Counted from the stretch's first letter, positions 18,259-27,637 are shown. The stretch is 64,000 nt of DNA from Methanococcoides alaskense (GCF_027594145.1 NZ_JAQFFK010000001.1:124001-188000), one strand, 5' to 3'. Notes: a model not told the origin generated them from the sequence alone. Numbers and translations: made by a program.

Positions 18259-19131
18259 ATGGAAGATAATTCGTTAATGGCAATGTTGCTTGAGCAGATC
18301 AGGCAGGAACTCGAAGGAAAACTGGATGACATCTATGTGGAAGATGTAAGGGTGGGTGTTGTCTATGGCGGAGTGAAGATAACAGGCGGCTACGGAGGAA
18401 TCGCAGCCACTCAACCTCAATCAGGCTCATCTCACTGTACAACACTGCCGGAGGCAGGAGATATGTCCAGCAGGCCTGCATCAGAGGTCATGGAAATGGC
18501 ACTCTCTGACAACATGCTCAAAGCTGTTGTTGGAGTGGCGACCGTAAATGCACTGGCAACTATGATATGCGACCTTCATCCTGAAAAGTATGCATTATCC
18601 GATGTTGATGTGCTTGACCTGATAAAGCCAGGGGACAAAATTGGAATGGTGGGCCATTTCAGCCCAATGATAGCACGGATACTGAAGATAACAGACCAGC
18701 TTACAGTGATCGAAAAGAAGGATATCATTGATGAACGTATAGTTGTCGTTCCAGAGAATAATGCTTCCGAAGTACTTTCAGGGTCGGATGTTATCATAAT
18801 CACTGCCAGTACACTTGTAAATGGAACAACTGATGAGCTTATATCCATGAAGAAAAATGCACGTGAAGTAGTCCTTCTCGGCCCTTCCGCAGTGATGTTG
18901 CCACAGCCGTTCTATGATAAAGGATTCACTGCGGTGATGGGAACACGAATAAACGATACTGACACTATGTTAAAGGTCGTTAGTGAAGCAGGCGGCACTA
19001 ATCAATTACTCAAAAAATGTGGTGAGAAGATCTCATTTCAGGACTTATTCCTCTTTGTGTCATGTCATCCACAACGATCCAACCTTGATCGTGAGCATCC
19101 ATTACATCTTCCAATGCCTGCACATCCCTAA
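18259..19131 (+). CDS. DUF4213/DUF364 Rossmann-like protein
   Basis: A 290-residue protein with an N-terminal DUF4213 part (about 1-100, VGVVYGGVKITGGYGG) and a C-terminal DUF364 Rossmann-like domain (about 105-250: IKPGDKIGMVGHFSPMI, SDVIIITASTLVNGTTDELI, VVLLGPSAVMLP). The family is thought to bind metal or corrinoid/siderophore-type ligands and often sits with ABC transporters. AGGCGGT precedes the ATG at 18259. The family-like sequence ends near GEKISFQ; the last approximately 30 residues (LFVSCHPQRSN...) overlap the opposing glycosyltransferase gene by 122 bp and look like read-through, which suggests a deletion joined the two genes. Confidence 0.75.
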   Translation: MEDNSLMAMLLEQIRQELEGKLDDIYVEDVRVGVVYGGVKITGGYGGIAATQPQSGSSHCTTLPEAGDMSSRPASEVMEMALSDNMLKAVVGVATVNALATMICDLHPEKYALSDVDVLDLIKPGDKIGMVGHFSPMIARILKITDQLTVIEKKDIIDERIVVVPENNASEVLSGSDVIIITASTLVNGTTDELISMKKNAREVVLLGPSAVMLPQPFYDKGFTAVMGTRINDTDTMLKVVSEAGGTNQLLKKCGEKISFQDLFLFVSCHPQRSNLDREHPLHLPMPAHP

Positions 19132-20470
19132 TTACTGTTGCATTAGCATAAACATCATATTGGGTATCATTTATAAGGAAATCGTCGATTCCTGTCCCGG
19201 TTATAGAAAATGCCAGCCAGTAATCACATCTGCCAATATAATATTGTGCAAGAGGTGTCCAGCCAGCCATTATTGCATCATCAGGACCCATGTTCATTTT
19301 GATAGCATTGTAGGCTTCTTTGAACTCTGCTTGTGGGGTTCTGGGTTCCAATTTGTAATTATCCTCTGGAGTTAATTGAAATTGAGCTACTGATGCTGAC
19401 AACAACAGAATTATGATTGCTGAATTAATTAAAACCTTCACATTAGGGGATCGCAACTTCGGTAAAAGTTGTTCCTTTTTATGTTCTGTCAACTTTATGA
19501 TCAACAAAGACGTAAATACAACTAATATCGGAAATATGAAATATAGATATCTAAATCCAAGAAGTTTAACATGAAATGAGATAAAATAAAAAGGGATCAT
19601 GTAAGACAATATCAGGAGTGTTCCCAAACCTGGTCTTTTCTCAAGAGCCACAACTGCTCCAAGGGGGGCTAAATAAAAGAATAAAGGGACCCAGTCCTCT
19701 AAAAAATAAATATAAGGTCCAAAATAATCATATCTTGTATTAAAGACCACGGATATGACCCGGCTAAGATCTGTGGCGAATATAAGTATCAATAAAATAG
19801 CCAATGACAAGATCACAGGTCGTATATCTATGGACTTGATCTGTATCCTTTTAGCAATGTCAATATTTCCTATCAGGAAGTAAATTAAAGCTATGGGAAT
19901 AAGCACGTAACCAAATAAGTGACTTGACATAGCTCCCAATATGCATATTACGAGCAAAACGAAATTTCTGGTTGTTCTATTATTATTGAACTCGTAGATC
20001 AATAGTATTGAAGCTAAGTAGAAGAACTGTAACTGTTGATACATGCGGGCCTGACGTGACCACATTATTTCCCAAACAGAAAATGCTATGAATATCGAAG
20101 CTAGAATTCCAACATTTCTATTTTCCAGTTTCGCACCTATGAAGTATACAATTGGTATTGTCAATGTGCCAAATATAACACTTGGAAGTCTTCCTGCAAA
20201 TTCACCCACTCCAAAGATGTTGTATGATAATGCAATCAGATATGTGTTTAAAATAGCCCGGCCATATATCTGTCCCGAAGGAAATACAGGTGATCCGTAT
20301 TGCAAAAGTGCTGCTGCAGCATTAGATGATATCGCTTCATCGAGCCATAATGATTGATCTCCGAGATGATAAACTCTAAGCAAAAAACCTATTACAGTGA
20401 TCATGCCGATCAATAGAGCTACCTTTAACTCTGCTCGGTTAAACTCACTTCTTTTTTGTTTGAGTGCCAT
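19010..20470 (-). CDS. GT-C family glycosyltransferase (ArnT/PMT-like)
   Basis: A 486-residue integral membrane protein with about ten to twelve transmembrane helices. The first extracytoplasmic loop has the GT-C acid motif GDQSLWLDEAISSNAA (about 33-48), and a second loop has WSRQARMYQQLQF. Such enzymes use polyprenyl-phosphate sugars to glycosylate proteins or lipids outside the membrane. The C-terminus (GWIVVDDMTQRGISPEMRS) runs into the DUF364 gene, overlapping by 122 bp, so its end may be altered. The start at 20470 follows only AT-rich DNA with no clear Shine-Dalgarno. Confidence 0.82.
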   Translation of the reverse strand: MALKQKRSEFNRAELKVALLIGMITVIGFLLRVYHLGDQSLWLDEAISSNAAAALLQYGSPVFPSGQIYGRAILNTYLIALSYNIFGVGEFAGRLPSVIFGTLTIPIVYFIGAKLENRNVGILASIFIAFSVWEIMWSRQARMYQQLQFFYLASILLIYEFNNNRTTRNFVLLVICILGAMSSHLFGYVLIPIALIYFLIGNIDIAKRIQIKSIDIRPVILSLAILLILIFATDLSRVISVVFNTRYDYFGPYIYFLEDWVPLFFYLAPLGAVVALEKRPGLGTLLILSYMIPFYFISFHVKLLGFRYLYFIFPILVVFTSLLIIKLTEHKKEQLLPKLRSPNVKVLINSAIIILLLSASVAQFQLTPEDNYKLEPRTPQAEFKEAYNAIKMNMGPDDAIMAGWTPLAQYYIGRCDYWLAFSITGTGIDDFLINDTQYDVYANATVIRDVQALEDVMDAHDQGWIVVDDMTQRGISPEMRSSHHIF

Positions 20471-20479
20471 GATCTTGAT

Positions 20480-21007
20480 TTAATAATTAACATTAGAGTT
20501 TTCAAATCTACTTATCAACACTGTAGCTGCACCGAATATTACCAAAATACTCATCAAAGATATGATCATCGTCGATTCTATCAAGTTAGTATTTATTTCT
20601 TTGATAACCAACAATATGCAAAAAATTGTTAATATTGATTGAAATACATTATTTGCACCAATTTTCATTAATTCAAATTCAGTACTCTTCTTGTAGGACA
20701 CGTTTACTTGTTCATATAATAATTCCAATGATCTTACCACTTTTTTACTAAATGGTATGTCATAAACTGTAGCATGTTTAACAGGAACAATTATTCCCCT
20801 AATAGAGTACCGTATGATCTCAGCATAGTAAGCTGATACTAAAAATAACATATATAATGCAAAGAACCAGTTGATCTTTGTTTGGAGTCCGGGATATACA
20901 AAAGGATTCAGTTGAAGATAGACTGTTATGATGACAGCAACAGCAGAGAACATGATAAAGCCTTCAAGAATAATTAGTTTTATTGCTGAAGCATCAATCG
21001 TTTTCAC
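20480..21007 (-). CDS. Hypothetical membrane protein, four predicted helices
   Basis: A 175-residue protein with hydrophobic segments at about 10-32, 46-66, 118-137 and 143-165, and a charged cytoplasmic-type stretch between the second and third. No family recognised. The predicted start is a GTG at 21007. It lies 9 bp upstream of the GT-C glycosyltransferase on the same strand, so it may be a partner in surface glycosylation. This is inferred from position only. Confidence 0.65.
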   Translation of the reverse strand: MKTIDASAIKLIILEGFIMFSAVAVIITVYLQLNPFVYPGLQTKINWFFALYMLFLVSAYYAEIIRYSIRGIIVPVKHATVYDIPFSKKVVRSLELLYEQVNVSYKKSTEFELMKIGANNVFQSILTIFCILLVIKEINTNLIESTMIISLMSILVIFGAATVLISRFENSNVNY

Positions 21008-21049
21008 ACGCTTCTGTAGCCAATGAGACCTTATAAATATTCTGGTTTT

Positions 21050-21202
21050 ATGCGTATGTCAAAAACCTTGTTGTTAATCTTTTTTGTCGCTGTTATCACT
21101 CCAATATTCTTTTCAACGGATAAGGTGGCGTTTGTCGATAATAGTTCAAGGGATGAAGCAGGAAGCTCCGTCCGTAAGGGGGGAGTAGCTCACGTTTTAT
21201 AA
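21050..21202 (+). pseudogene. Truncated N-terminus of a secreted protein, fused to a TnpB right end
   Basis: ATG at 21050 opens 50 codons: MRMSKTLLLIFFVAVITPIF is a clear signal peptide, followed by FSTDKVAFVDNSS. At about codon 37 the frame runs into the conserved TnpB right-end sequence (21160-21193) and stops at 21200. The body of the gene is missing. The signal-less protein at 22961-23587 on the other side of element 2 is a candidate for its remaining part. Confidence 0.5.
21160..21193 (+). repeat. Solo TnpB-type right end
   Basis: The 34-nt sequence from AGGAAGCTCC to GGGGAGTAGCTCAC matches the right end of element 1 (17762-17795) in length and plan, and differs mainly in the hairpin loop. 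It is not attached to a tnpB gene. Element 2 begins about 85 bp downstream. It is either the leftover end of an earlier element or an end copied into a gene. Confidence 0.65.
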
Positions 21203-21403
21203 AATGAGGCTAAGATTATCAAAATGACAACTTCTCAATAAATCTAAATAGTATACATTTTAACATTTGAGCGGGAAGTCCCCCTTCCTCAAGCAGCCGA
21301 GGGCGCTAGGTGGGGGATGAACACGATTCTATCCATATGAAAACATCATTAGATACTAACTCTTAAATAGTTTTGTAACACTTATAAAATTTGGAGATAT
21401 TAT

Positions 21404-22738
21404 ATGCAGTTAACTTTACCGATTCAGATTCAACCTACTCCTGAACAGGAATCTGTTCTATGGGATCTTTCTGAAAAGTGTAGGCTGATATATAATTTCG
21501 GGTTAACTGAACGACGTGATGCATATAAGAACAAATCCAAAATTGGTTATGTTAAACAGCAAAATGATTTACCCAATATCAAACAAACTTATCCTGAATA
21601 TACATGGGTGTATTCGAAAGTCCTGCAAGGTGTTCTGAAGTGTCTTGATAACGATTATAAATCATTCTTCAATCTAAAAAAGAATGGTGATAAAAAAGCA
21701 AGGCCGCCTGGATTCAAAGGTAAGGATTATTTTATAACGATGCTTTATAACCAGTCGGGATTTGAAATATCCGATTCAAATGGGCATATTATTATACTTA
21801 AATCAATGGATACCAGGATACACAGCCCAACGTTGGATTATACTAATCAGGATAAACTATACATTGATTTTTCACATAAACATCCATCAAAAATACCACT
21901 GAAATTCGAACTCCCTGCTGAATTATTGTATAATAGAATATTCAAGCATGCTGGGACCATTAACCAAATCAATGTTTGCCAGAAAGAGAACGAGTTTTAC
22001 ATATCAATTACATACGATATACCATCAATCCCATTCAACAATAATGATGCATATCTTGCTATTGATATTGGTACGACTAAACAGACCATGGTTGATACAG
22101 ACGGTAACTTTACTGAACTTATTAACCGACGACCCGATAAATACTGGGAACCTAAAGTTCAACAGATCCAGTCAAGACGGGACCATTGTCTGAAGAACAG
22201 TAGGAAATGGAAGTTATTACATGGAAATTTGGGTAGGATGAAACATAAATCATCCAACCAATTGAAAGATAACCAGCATAAAATTACCAAACGTATTATT
22301 GAAAATAACGATGCTGGTGTTATCATCATAGGTAAACTGGATGTCAAAAGTATGGCATCAAGTAAACCTGGTGATAAAAAATACAATAGAAGTACACATC
22401 GAGGTACCCATAACTCAGGACATATGGGACGATTTGCTCAATTCTTGACCTATAAAGCTGAACAAGCGGGTAAAAGAATAATAAGAATTGATGAATCATA
22501 TACTTCAAAAATGTGCTGTGTATGCGGATCCTTAAAAGACATGTCACTTAGCGATAGGACATACGAATGTGGTGTCTGTGGCAATGTTCTGGACAGGGAC
22601 TGTAACAGTTCAGTGAACATCTTAATGAGATATTTCAAACATAATGCCTTGTGGACAGGCTATCAACAAACAGTTGATAATCTGCGACAAACAGGTTTAC
22701 AGATCGGGATTATTCCTAACGGAATTATCTCGAAATGA
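21404..22738 (+). CDS. tnpB: TnpB-like protein with altered RuvC-II site
   Basis: A 444-residue TnpB, longer than element 1's. The RuvC-I aspartate is D221 (AIDIGTTKQTMV), the zinc ribbon is CCVCG..CGVCG, and RuvC-III is LDRDCNSSVNIL (D397/D399). At the canonical RuvC-II glutamate position there is glycine: VIIIGKLDVKSM (G310) where element 1 has ALETLNVEGM. Some TnpB groups carry a relocated glutamate and others are nuclease-dead. Which applies here needs a structural alignment. The C-terminal tail (residues about 415-444) is extra. The start ATG at 21404 follows GGAG. Confidence 0.88.
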   Translation: MQLTLPIQIQPTPEQESVLWDLSEKCRLIYNFGLTERRDAYKNKSKIGYVKQQNDLPNIKQTYPEYTWVYSKVLQGVLKCLDNDYKSFFNLKKNGDKKARPPGFKGKDYFITMLYNQSGFEISDSNGHIIILKSMDTRIHSPTLDYTNQDKLYIDFSHKHPSKIPLKFELPAELLYNRIFKHAGTINQINVCQKENEFYISITYDIPSIPFNNNDAYLAIDIGTTKQTMVDTDGNFTELINRRPDKYWEPKVQQIQSRRDHCLKNSRKWKLLHGNLGRMKHKSSNQLKDNQHKITKRIIENNDAGVIIIGKLDVKSMASSKPGDKKYNRSTHRGTHNSGHMGRFAQFLTYKAEQAGKRIIRIDESYTSKMCCVCGSLKDMSLSDRTYECGVCGNVLDRDCNSSVNILMRYFKHNALWTGYQQTVDNLRQTGLQIGIIPNGIISK

Positions 22739-22751
22739 CGTAAATACTCGT

Positions 22752-22812
22752 AGGAAGCTCCTTCCTCAAATTAACGTGCTGGAAGCACGTTAATTAGGGA
22801 GGGGTAGTTCAC
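22752..22812 (+). ncRNA. Right-end hairpins of element 2, predicted omega-RNA 3' end
   Basis: GGAAGCTCCTTCCTC pairs with the GAGG-like GGGAGGGG near the end. An extra perfect 10-bp stem lies inside it: TTAACGTGCT/AGCACGTTAA with loop GGA. It finishes in GTAGTTCAC at 22812, and the guide would follow. The longer loop sets it apart from the 34-nt ends at 17762 and 21160. Confidence 0.5.
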
Positions 22813-22960
22813 TATAATTGTATAGGCCAATGGGGGAATTTGGTGGGACCAGAAGTAATTACAACTTTGTCTAAATTTTTCTATCATCCTTCAGCTACTT
22901 CTCCTGAAAATTGAAGGAAGATCAGCACATAAAGCCACAAAATTATTATCTTAGGTACTT

Positions 22961-23587
22961 GTGGGAATCAGTATAGAACATGGGGGGATCATCACGATCA
23001 AAGAAGATTATAATCTATTCCTTACGATCATCAAAAAAATAAATTCATTATTTTATAGGTCAGTTCCCGAAATATCTCATGGGGATATAATTGAGTGGGA
23101 TGTATCTGCTATTCAATTAAAGCAAGGTGAGGAGCTAATGATCTCAGGTAAAACTAAACCTGATAAAAGTATAAAATTGGATGTTAACTTCGAGATCTCA
23201 ATTCCTGTTAAAGATAATAAGTATGAACACAGGTTCGATGACGTGGCGATAAATTCAGTGCCAAACGAATTCCGGGTCGAGGCATATGAGGTCAAGAACA
23301 TGACCTTCACGGTCCGAATGCTGATACCTTTTAAGCAGTACAGAGAAGCTGAAAATGGACGGGCGATATACATTGACAAAAATGTTCCTTCAGGAAACTA
23401 TGATATAATCATAAATGGAGAAACTGAAAGTGCAGAAAATGTTCTATTGAAGATCAAAGCTTCACAAACAATTGTTTCGGACAGTGAAGGCAATTTTGTT
23501 TACGGATATCCAACAAAAGCATTCCCTGTTGGACCCATTAACTTATTCTTAGGAAAGGAAGAAAAAGAAATAAAAATAATCCCCTGA
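22961..23587 (+). CDS. Unrecognised beta-rich protein, probably N-terminally truncated
   Basis: A 208-residue product from a GTG at 22961, with an upstream in-frame stop at 22952 and no convincing ribosome-binding site. The sequence is beta-strand-rich and resembles the immunoglobulin-like domains of archaeal secreted proteins (GEELMISGKTKPDKSIKLDV; VPSGNYDIIINGETESAENV; VYGYPTKAFPVGP). Such domains normally follow a signal peptide, which is absent. The severed signal peptide at 21050 and TnpB element 2 in between suggest a gene split by insertion. It may no longer be expressed. Confidence 0.5.
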   Translation: MGISIEHGGIITIKEDYNLFLTIIKKINSLFYRSVPEISHGDIIEWDVSAIQLKQGEELMISGKTKPDKSIKLDVNFEISIPVKDNKYEHRFDDVAINSVPNEFRVEAYEVKNMTFTVRMLIPFKQYREAENGRAIYIDKNVPSGNYDIIINGETESAENVLLKIKASQTIVSDSEGNFVYGYPTKAFPVGPINLFLGKEEKEIKIIP

Positions 23588-23598
23588 AAACAGGAGAT

Positions 23599-23865
23599 TC
23601 AGTTCCTTTTGCTCATTAGTGACATGAAATCGGTTGATCCCATTACAGGAACGGTTTCAATGTAGCACACATCTGACCATGGGAGGTTGAATGTTGCCAA
23701 AGCCTCTGCATCATCGCACTCATATAGGATAAAATATCTTCCTCCTGTAAGATCGACCCATTGGTTGTGGACCTTTATTCCTGCAGGCATTTTTATTTCT
23801 TTAAAGTGTTCAAGTACGAGATCGCGACTCTCTGGTTCCCAAGTACTGATTTCCATATATAACAT
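23599..23865 (-). CDS. Small DUF3303-like protein, copy 1
   Basis: An 88-residue single-domain protein resembling the DUF3303 family: MLYMEISTWEPESRDLVLEH, DLTGGRYFILYECDDAEALA and a VCYIETVPVM ending. It is probably a small dimeric alpha-beta barrel (ferredoxin-like fold). Function unknown. A near-identical paralogue lies 160 bp upstream on the same strand (24027-24299), most likely from tandem duplication. Confidence 0.72.
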   Translation of the reverse strand: MLYMEISTWEPESRDLVLEHFKEIKMPAGIKVHNQWVDLTGGRYFILYECDDAEALATFNLPWSDVCYIETVPVMGSTDFMSLMSKRN

Positions 23866-24026
23866 ATTAATTACCCCACTTTTAATTTAATAATTATACC
23901 ATGAAAAATTAGATCCAAGAGGATCTCATGGTATCACTAGTGTTCTAATGATGTTTATTATCCATTACTGCTTCAATATCTTCCTGGATCGCATTTTGCA
24001 TTATTTACTTTTGACCATTTCCGATC

Positions 24027-24299
24027 TCAGCTTTTTCTGCTCATTAGTGATATGAACTCGGTTGATTTCATTACAGGGACAGTTTCAATGTAGCATACAT
24101 CCGACCATGGAAGGTTGAATTTTGCAAAAGCCTCTGCATCATCGCACTCATAGAGGATAAAATATCGAGATCCCGTGAGATCGATCCATTGATCGTGGAC
24201 CTTTACTCCTGCAGGCATCTTCAGCTCTTTAAAGTGTTCAAGTATCAGATCACGTTTCTCTGGTTCCCAAGTACTGATTTCCATGTATAGCATATTCAT
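24027..24299 (-). CDS. Small DUF3303-like protein, copy 2
   Basis: A 90-residue paralogue of the gene at 23599, identical at most positions (WEPEKRDLILEHFKELKMPA, DLTGSRYFILYECDDAEAFA). Differences are scattered and mostly conservative, so both copies have been under selection since duplication. It has two extra N-terminal residues. The 297 bp before it (24300-24596) are AT-rich and show no gene. Confidence 0.72.
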   Translation of the reverse strand: MNMLYMEISTWEPEKRDLILEHFKELKMPAGVKVHDQWIDLTGSRYFILYECDDAEAFAKFNLPWSDVCYIETVPVMKSTEFISLMSRKS

Positions 24300-24596
24300 T
24301 TCCCCACTTTTGATTTATCAATCATTTACTTTTAAACCATCTCTGGTATCAAAATCAATTGATCTTCCATGGACAGTTTCTACAGATTCTCTTATTACTA
24401 AAAGCACAGCTAATCGTCTTTTTAGCATTTTCATCTGTGTCCCCCGACCACCAAATAAATTATGTATGTTAAGTTCTGTCCCTATTTCATATATAGCTTA
24501 CTATCTATTCTAACAAAACTATATTTAGCTTTAAAATTCACTCACTAAGAAGTCTCTAATGTAGGCTCATGAGCTAATATGACCAAGACAATTCCT

Positions 24597-25634
24597 TTAG
24601 TGTAAATGTACTTTGGATTGCTCGGATGCAATCGGGAAATTAGCCCAGAAATCCCGATCCCTTTCAGTTTCTGATTCCGTTTTCAATTCTTCCGGATATG
24701 GGAAGAACAATCTGGAATATTCTTTTTTTGAGTCACTAAAACGCATAACATAAAACTTAAGGATCTCAAGTAATGCATCGTATGTCAATCGATTATCAGT
24801 ATATTTTTTTATGATCTGAGTCAGGTATTTCTCTTCAACAATGTTCAAGGAAGAGACTATATTTAAGAATGTTTCATTTGCAACATCTATAAATTCATTC
24901 GACTTCGGTTCTCTGGAAAAAATATGTGGCATTATTCTTTCGTATTCTTTCAAGATCGCATCGAATTTTAAAGAACTCTTATTTTCAACCAGCTCATCCA
25001 ATTTTAAAGAGATATCATGATTGTAGAGACGGAAAAGATAGTGATTATACTGATTGAATTGCTTTAATTTTTCAATTGAACCCGATTCTTTTACTTTCCT
25101 AAGGTCTGCAAAAGCAAAAAGTTTTGTAAGGAAATGGTGCCTTATAATATTGTTCTTCAGCCGATCATCTTCTTCCATCGGATAGTCGATGTAGTCACGA
25201 AGTATCTTCTCTGCAAAAAAACCATTACCACGATCGACCACTAATCCTTTCACTTTATCGGAGTAGATCTTGATATCCCGCATCCCAATGGTGGGGGATC
25301 CGGATTTAAATATGAAACCATCAACTGGAGGCAGTTCTTTCAGGAATGTGTCTGTGAAGTTATCCATCTTTTCTGTTAGATCACTCAGTGTTATTGGTTG
25401 GATAAGTCTTTTTTCCCCATCTACAAGTACTATCCTTATGGGATAACGTGGAACTCCAAGTCCAATTTCCACTTCCGGACAAACTTTAATAAAATCTGCA
25501 AATTGCATCATGTTACGAACTGTCTGGCAATGTATGACACTTCCATCATAGCGCACATTTTCAAACTCCAGACATTTACTTACAACAATGCGAGGCTTTG
25601 TGTAAGGATACTCAGGAATTTCATAATCCACCAT
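24597..25634 (-). CDS. DUF523/DUF1722 (YbgA-type) protein
   Basis: A 345-residue two-domain protein. DUF523 occupies about 1-150 (KPRIVVSKCLEFENVRYDGS, FIFKSGSPTIGMRDIKIYS). DUF1722 occupies about 165-335, all helical (RHHFLTKLFAFADLRKV, NRLTYDALLEILKFY). The family is uncharacterised; YbgA-type proteins have been linked to stress or DNA-repair contexts. The ATG at 25634 has GGAGGGAG directly upstream and is preferred to the TTG at 25646. Confidence 0.85.
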   Translation of the reverse strand: MVDYEIPEYPYTKPRIVVSKCLEFENVRYDGSVIHCQTVRNMMQFADFIKVCPEVEIGLGVPRYPIRIVLVDGEKRLIQPITLSDLTEKMDNFTDTFLKELPPVDGFIFKSGSPTIGMRDIKIYSDKVKGLVVDRGNGFFAEKILRDYIDYPMEEDDRLKNNIIRHHFLTKLFAFADLRKVKESGSIEKLKQFNQYNHYLFRLYNHDISLKLDELVENKSSLKFDAILKEYERIMPHIFSREPKSNEFIDVANETFLNIVSSLNIVEEKYLTQIIKKYTDNRLTYDALLEILKFYVMRFSDSKKEYSRLFFPYPEELKTESETERDRDFWANFPIASEQSKVHLH

Positions 25635-26054
25635 CTCTCCCTCCAATTAACTGATAAGTAAAATGAAAACACCAATTCATGTTTGTAAAGTAAAAATAAA
25701 AGGCAATGGCTCGATAACTCCGTGCTGTTCATTTTCGAAATACGTCATATGATCCCCCGACATTATGACTGGAAAGTATTCCATTCTTGTAATATGCTAT
25801 GGACGAATATCAAAATTATAATTTACAGAAGTCTTTTTGCAAGACATGATATTTATAAGTGGTGTAAAATACTAATTATATATTGCTTTTTTTATATTTC
25901 CAATTCATTATTATATAAGGCACGCTATTAAATGACCTATCTGAGTAAGATCCAATCTAAAAAAGGAAGAAATGAAAAGAAAAAGGCTAGAAATAGTTGA
26001 CAACAGGCTTTGTCAAATTTCTCACCCGACGATCTCATTATTCTGGCATATCTT
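25635..26054. other. Gene-free AT-rich interval
   Basis: The interval separates the start of the DUF523/DUF1722 gene from the 3' end of rfcL. It must hold the promoter of the former and the terminator of the latter (T-rich on the minus strand around 25970-26000). No gene-like frame or strong hairpin was seen. Confidence 0.4.
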
Positions 26055-27548
26055 TCAGAAGTCGAACAATGTCTTTTGCGGTTTAGCCTTTGATGCACTC
26101 TTTTTTACAGGAGGTACATTCTCGGTCTCTTTTTTTTCGACCTTGTTCTCTTGAGGTGCACTGTTGATTATCTGTGTCAGGTCCATCTGTTTCTTGTCAG
26201 GTGTCTGTTTTCTGGGCTTCTTCTCAAAGAATGCCTTGCCTTCATCGCGTCCAAGGCTCTGTCGTCTTGCCTGTGCGAGGTCATGGATCCTCTGTATGTC
26301 CTTTGTGACCTTTTTCTTGCCCGTGAGATAGACCATCTCATCAATGCTCAGCTCAAGATCGAAAGTGACATCTGCTGCATATTCGTCTTCTTCCAGCATC
26401 CTGCCGTAAAGGTGTGCAAGGTCTGTGCGTGAATATCGCATGGATTTATTGGCATGGTCCGCTATCTTTGAAGCGATATTATCTCTCATATCACGTTTTG
26501 CCCTTAATTGTCCCATCTTTCGCCAGAACGATGGTGGCTGATACTTTGTGAATCCGCTACCAACGTGGGCCTTTGAAACAACGGTCCCGCATGTCATAAG
26601 AGCACCTGCATATCTCCAGAGGCGGTAGCTCTGTCGTTTTCTTACACGTCCGAGGTATCTGTCCGCTTTAGCCAGATGCTCATATCCTGTGATGAGGTCT
26701 TCCTCTGTGCCTTCTTCAGTTCCATACTGTAAGGGCAGGTTCTCATCTATCCAGTGGATAAGGTTCTCAGGGGTCTCATCAAGACCATAGGTAGCTTCCA
26801 GTGCTGTCTTTGGGTCTGTGTTCTTGAATATCTTCCCAAGCACTTTGAAGATCGACTCTTTTGTATCCCTTTCGGAAGTAGCGATATCCTCTATGTGTAT
26901 CTCATCTCTTCCTGTTGCCACTGCCTGAAGGTCTTTAATGGCACTTCGCAGGTCTCCTCCGGCGTTCTCTGCTAGCTTTTCAAGAACTCCGACCCCGCAC
27001 ATTATCTTCTCTTCGACACAGATCCTCTTCAGTGCCGGTATCATGGAACGTCCCTGTACCGAATTGAACTTGAGCTCGATGCATAGGGAACGTACGGAAG
27101 GTGTAAGTCCATAGAGGTCGTTGGCAATAAGCACGATGGGGTGGTCTGTGTTCTTTATAATACCACCTATAGCCCGGGCTCCTCCTCTGTCGGCATTCCC
27201 GTGGATATTATCGGCCTCATCAAGTATGATAAGTCTCTTTGCAGTGGTTCCTGTAAGGGAGCTCATCTTTGATGCAGAACCAGCGACCCTTTCAATGACG
27301 CCTGCCGTTCTCTGGTCACTTGCGTTAAGTTCGATGATCTCCCAGTCGAGGTCCCTGGCAAGTGCGTGTGCTGCGGAGGTTTTTCCAACTCCTGCAGGAC
27401 CATGCAGTATGACCGCTCTCTTTTCAGGCGTTTCTGATAGCCATGACTGTGCCCATTCACGCATATCTACAACAGATTTTTTGTTGCCTACAATGTCCTT
27501 AAGGGACTGTGGTCGGTATTTTTCAACCCATTCGATAGATTCTACCAT
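26055..27548 (-). CDS. rfcL: Replication factor C large subunit
   Basis: Clamp-loader subunit that opens PCNA on primed DNA. The 497 residues include RFC box [18 protein letters not shown], Walker [17 protein letters not shown] (about 48-63), Walker [13 protein letters not shown] (about 107) and a sensor region [14 protein letters not shown]. The extended C-terminal part is charged and ends in QKTLFDF, a PCNA-interacting (PIP) box. The ATG at 27548 is used. RfcS is not in the window. The gene is divergent from mtxX. Confidence 0.96.
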   Translation of the reverse strand: MVESIEWVEKYRPQSLKDIVGNKKSVVDMREWAQSWLSETPEKRAVILHGPAGVGKTSAAHALARDLDWEIIELNASDQRTAGVIERVAGSASKMSSLTGTTAKRLIILDEADNIHGNADRGGARAIGGIIKNTDHPIVLIANDLYGLTPSVRSLCIELKFNSVQGRSMIPALKRICVEEKIMCGVGVLEKLAENAGGDLRSAIKDLQAVATGRDEIHIEDIATSERDTKESIFKVLGKIFKNTDPKTALEATYGLDETPENLIHWIDENLPLQYGTEEGTEEDLITGYEHLAKADRYLGRVRKRQSYRLWRYAGALMTCGTVVSKAHVGSGFTKYQPPSFWRKMGQLRAKRDMRDNIASKIADHANKSMRYSRTDLAHLYGRMLEEDEYAADVTFDLELSIDEMVYLTGKKKVTKDIQRIHDLAQARRQSLGRDEGKAFFEKKPRKQTPDKKQMDLTQIINSAPQENKVEKKETENVPPVKKSASKAKPQKTLFDF

Positions 27549-27637
27549 CTGTGATCATACCTTACATAAAAGCGAAAAGTAATTAATGTTTGCATTTCTT
27601 TTTGATTCTAATTAATATCATTTCTGGCAGGTGTATC

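Larger units (their letters stand above)
21279..22812 (+). mobile_element. IS605/IS1341-type element with TnpB only (element 2)
   Basis: Left-end hairpin TCCCCC...GGGGGA (21279-21317) followed by ATGAA, tnpB, and a right end 22752-22812 that begins AGGAAGCTCC and finishes GTAGTTCAC. The ends match element 1 in design, but the TnpB proteins belong to different subgroups. No tnpA is present. The element sits between a severed signal peptide (21050) and a signal-less secreted-type domain (22961). Confidence 0.72.
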
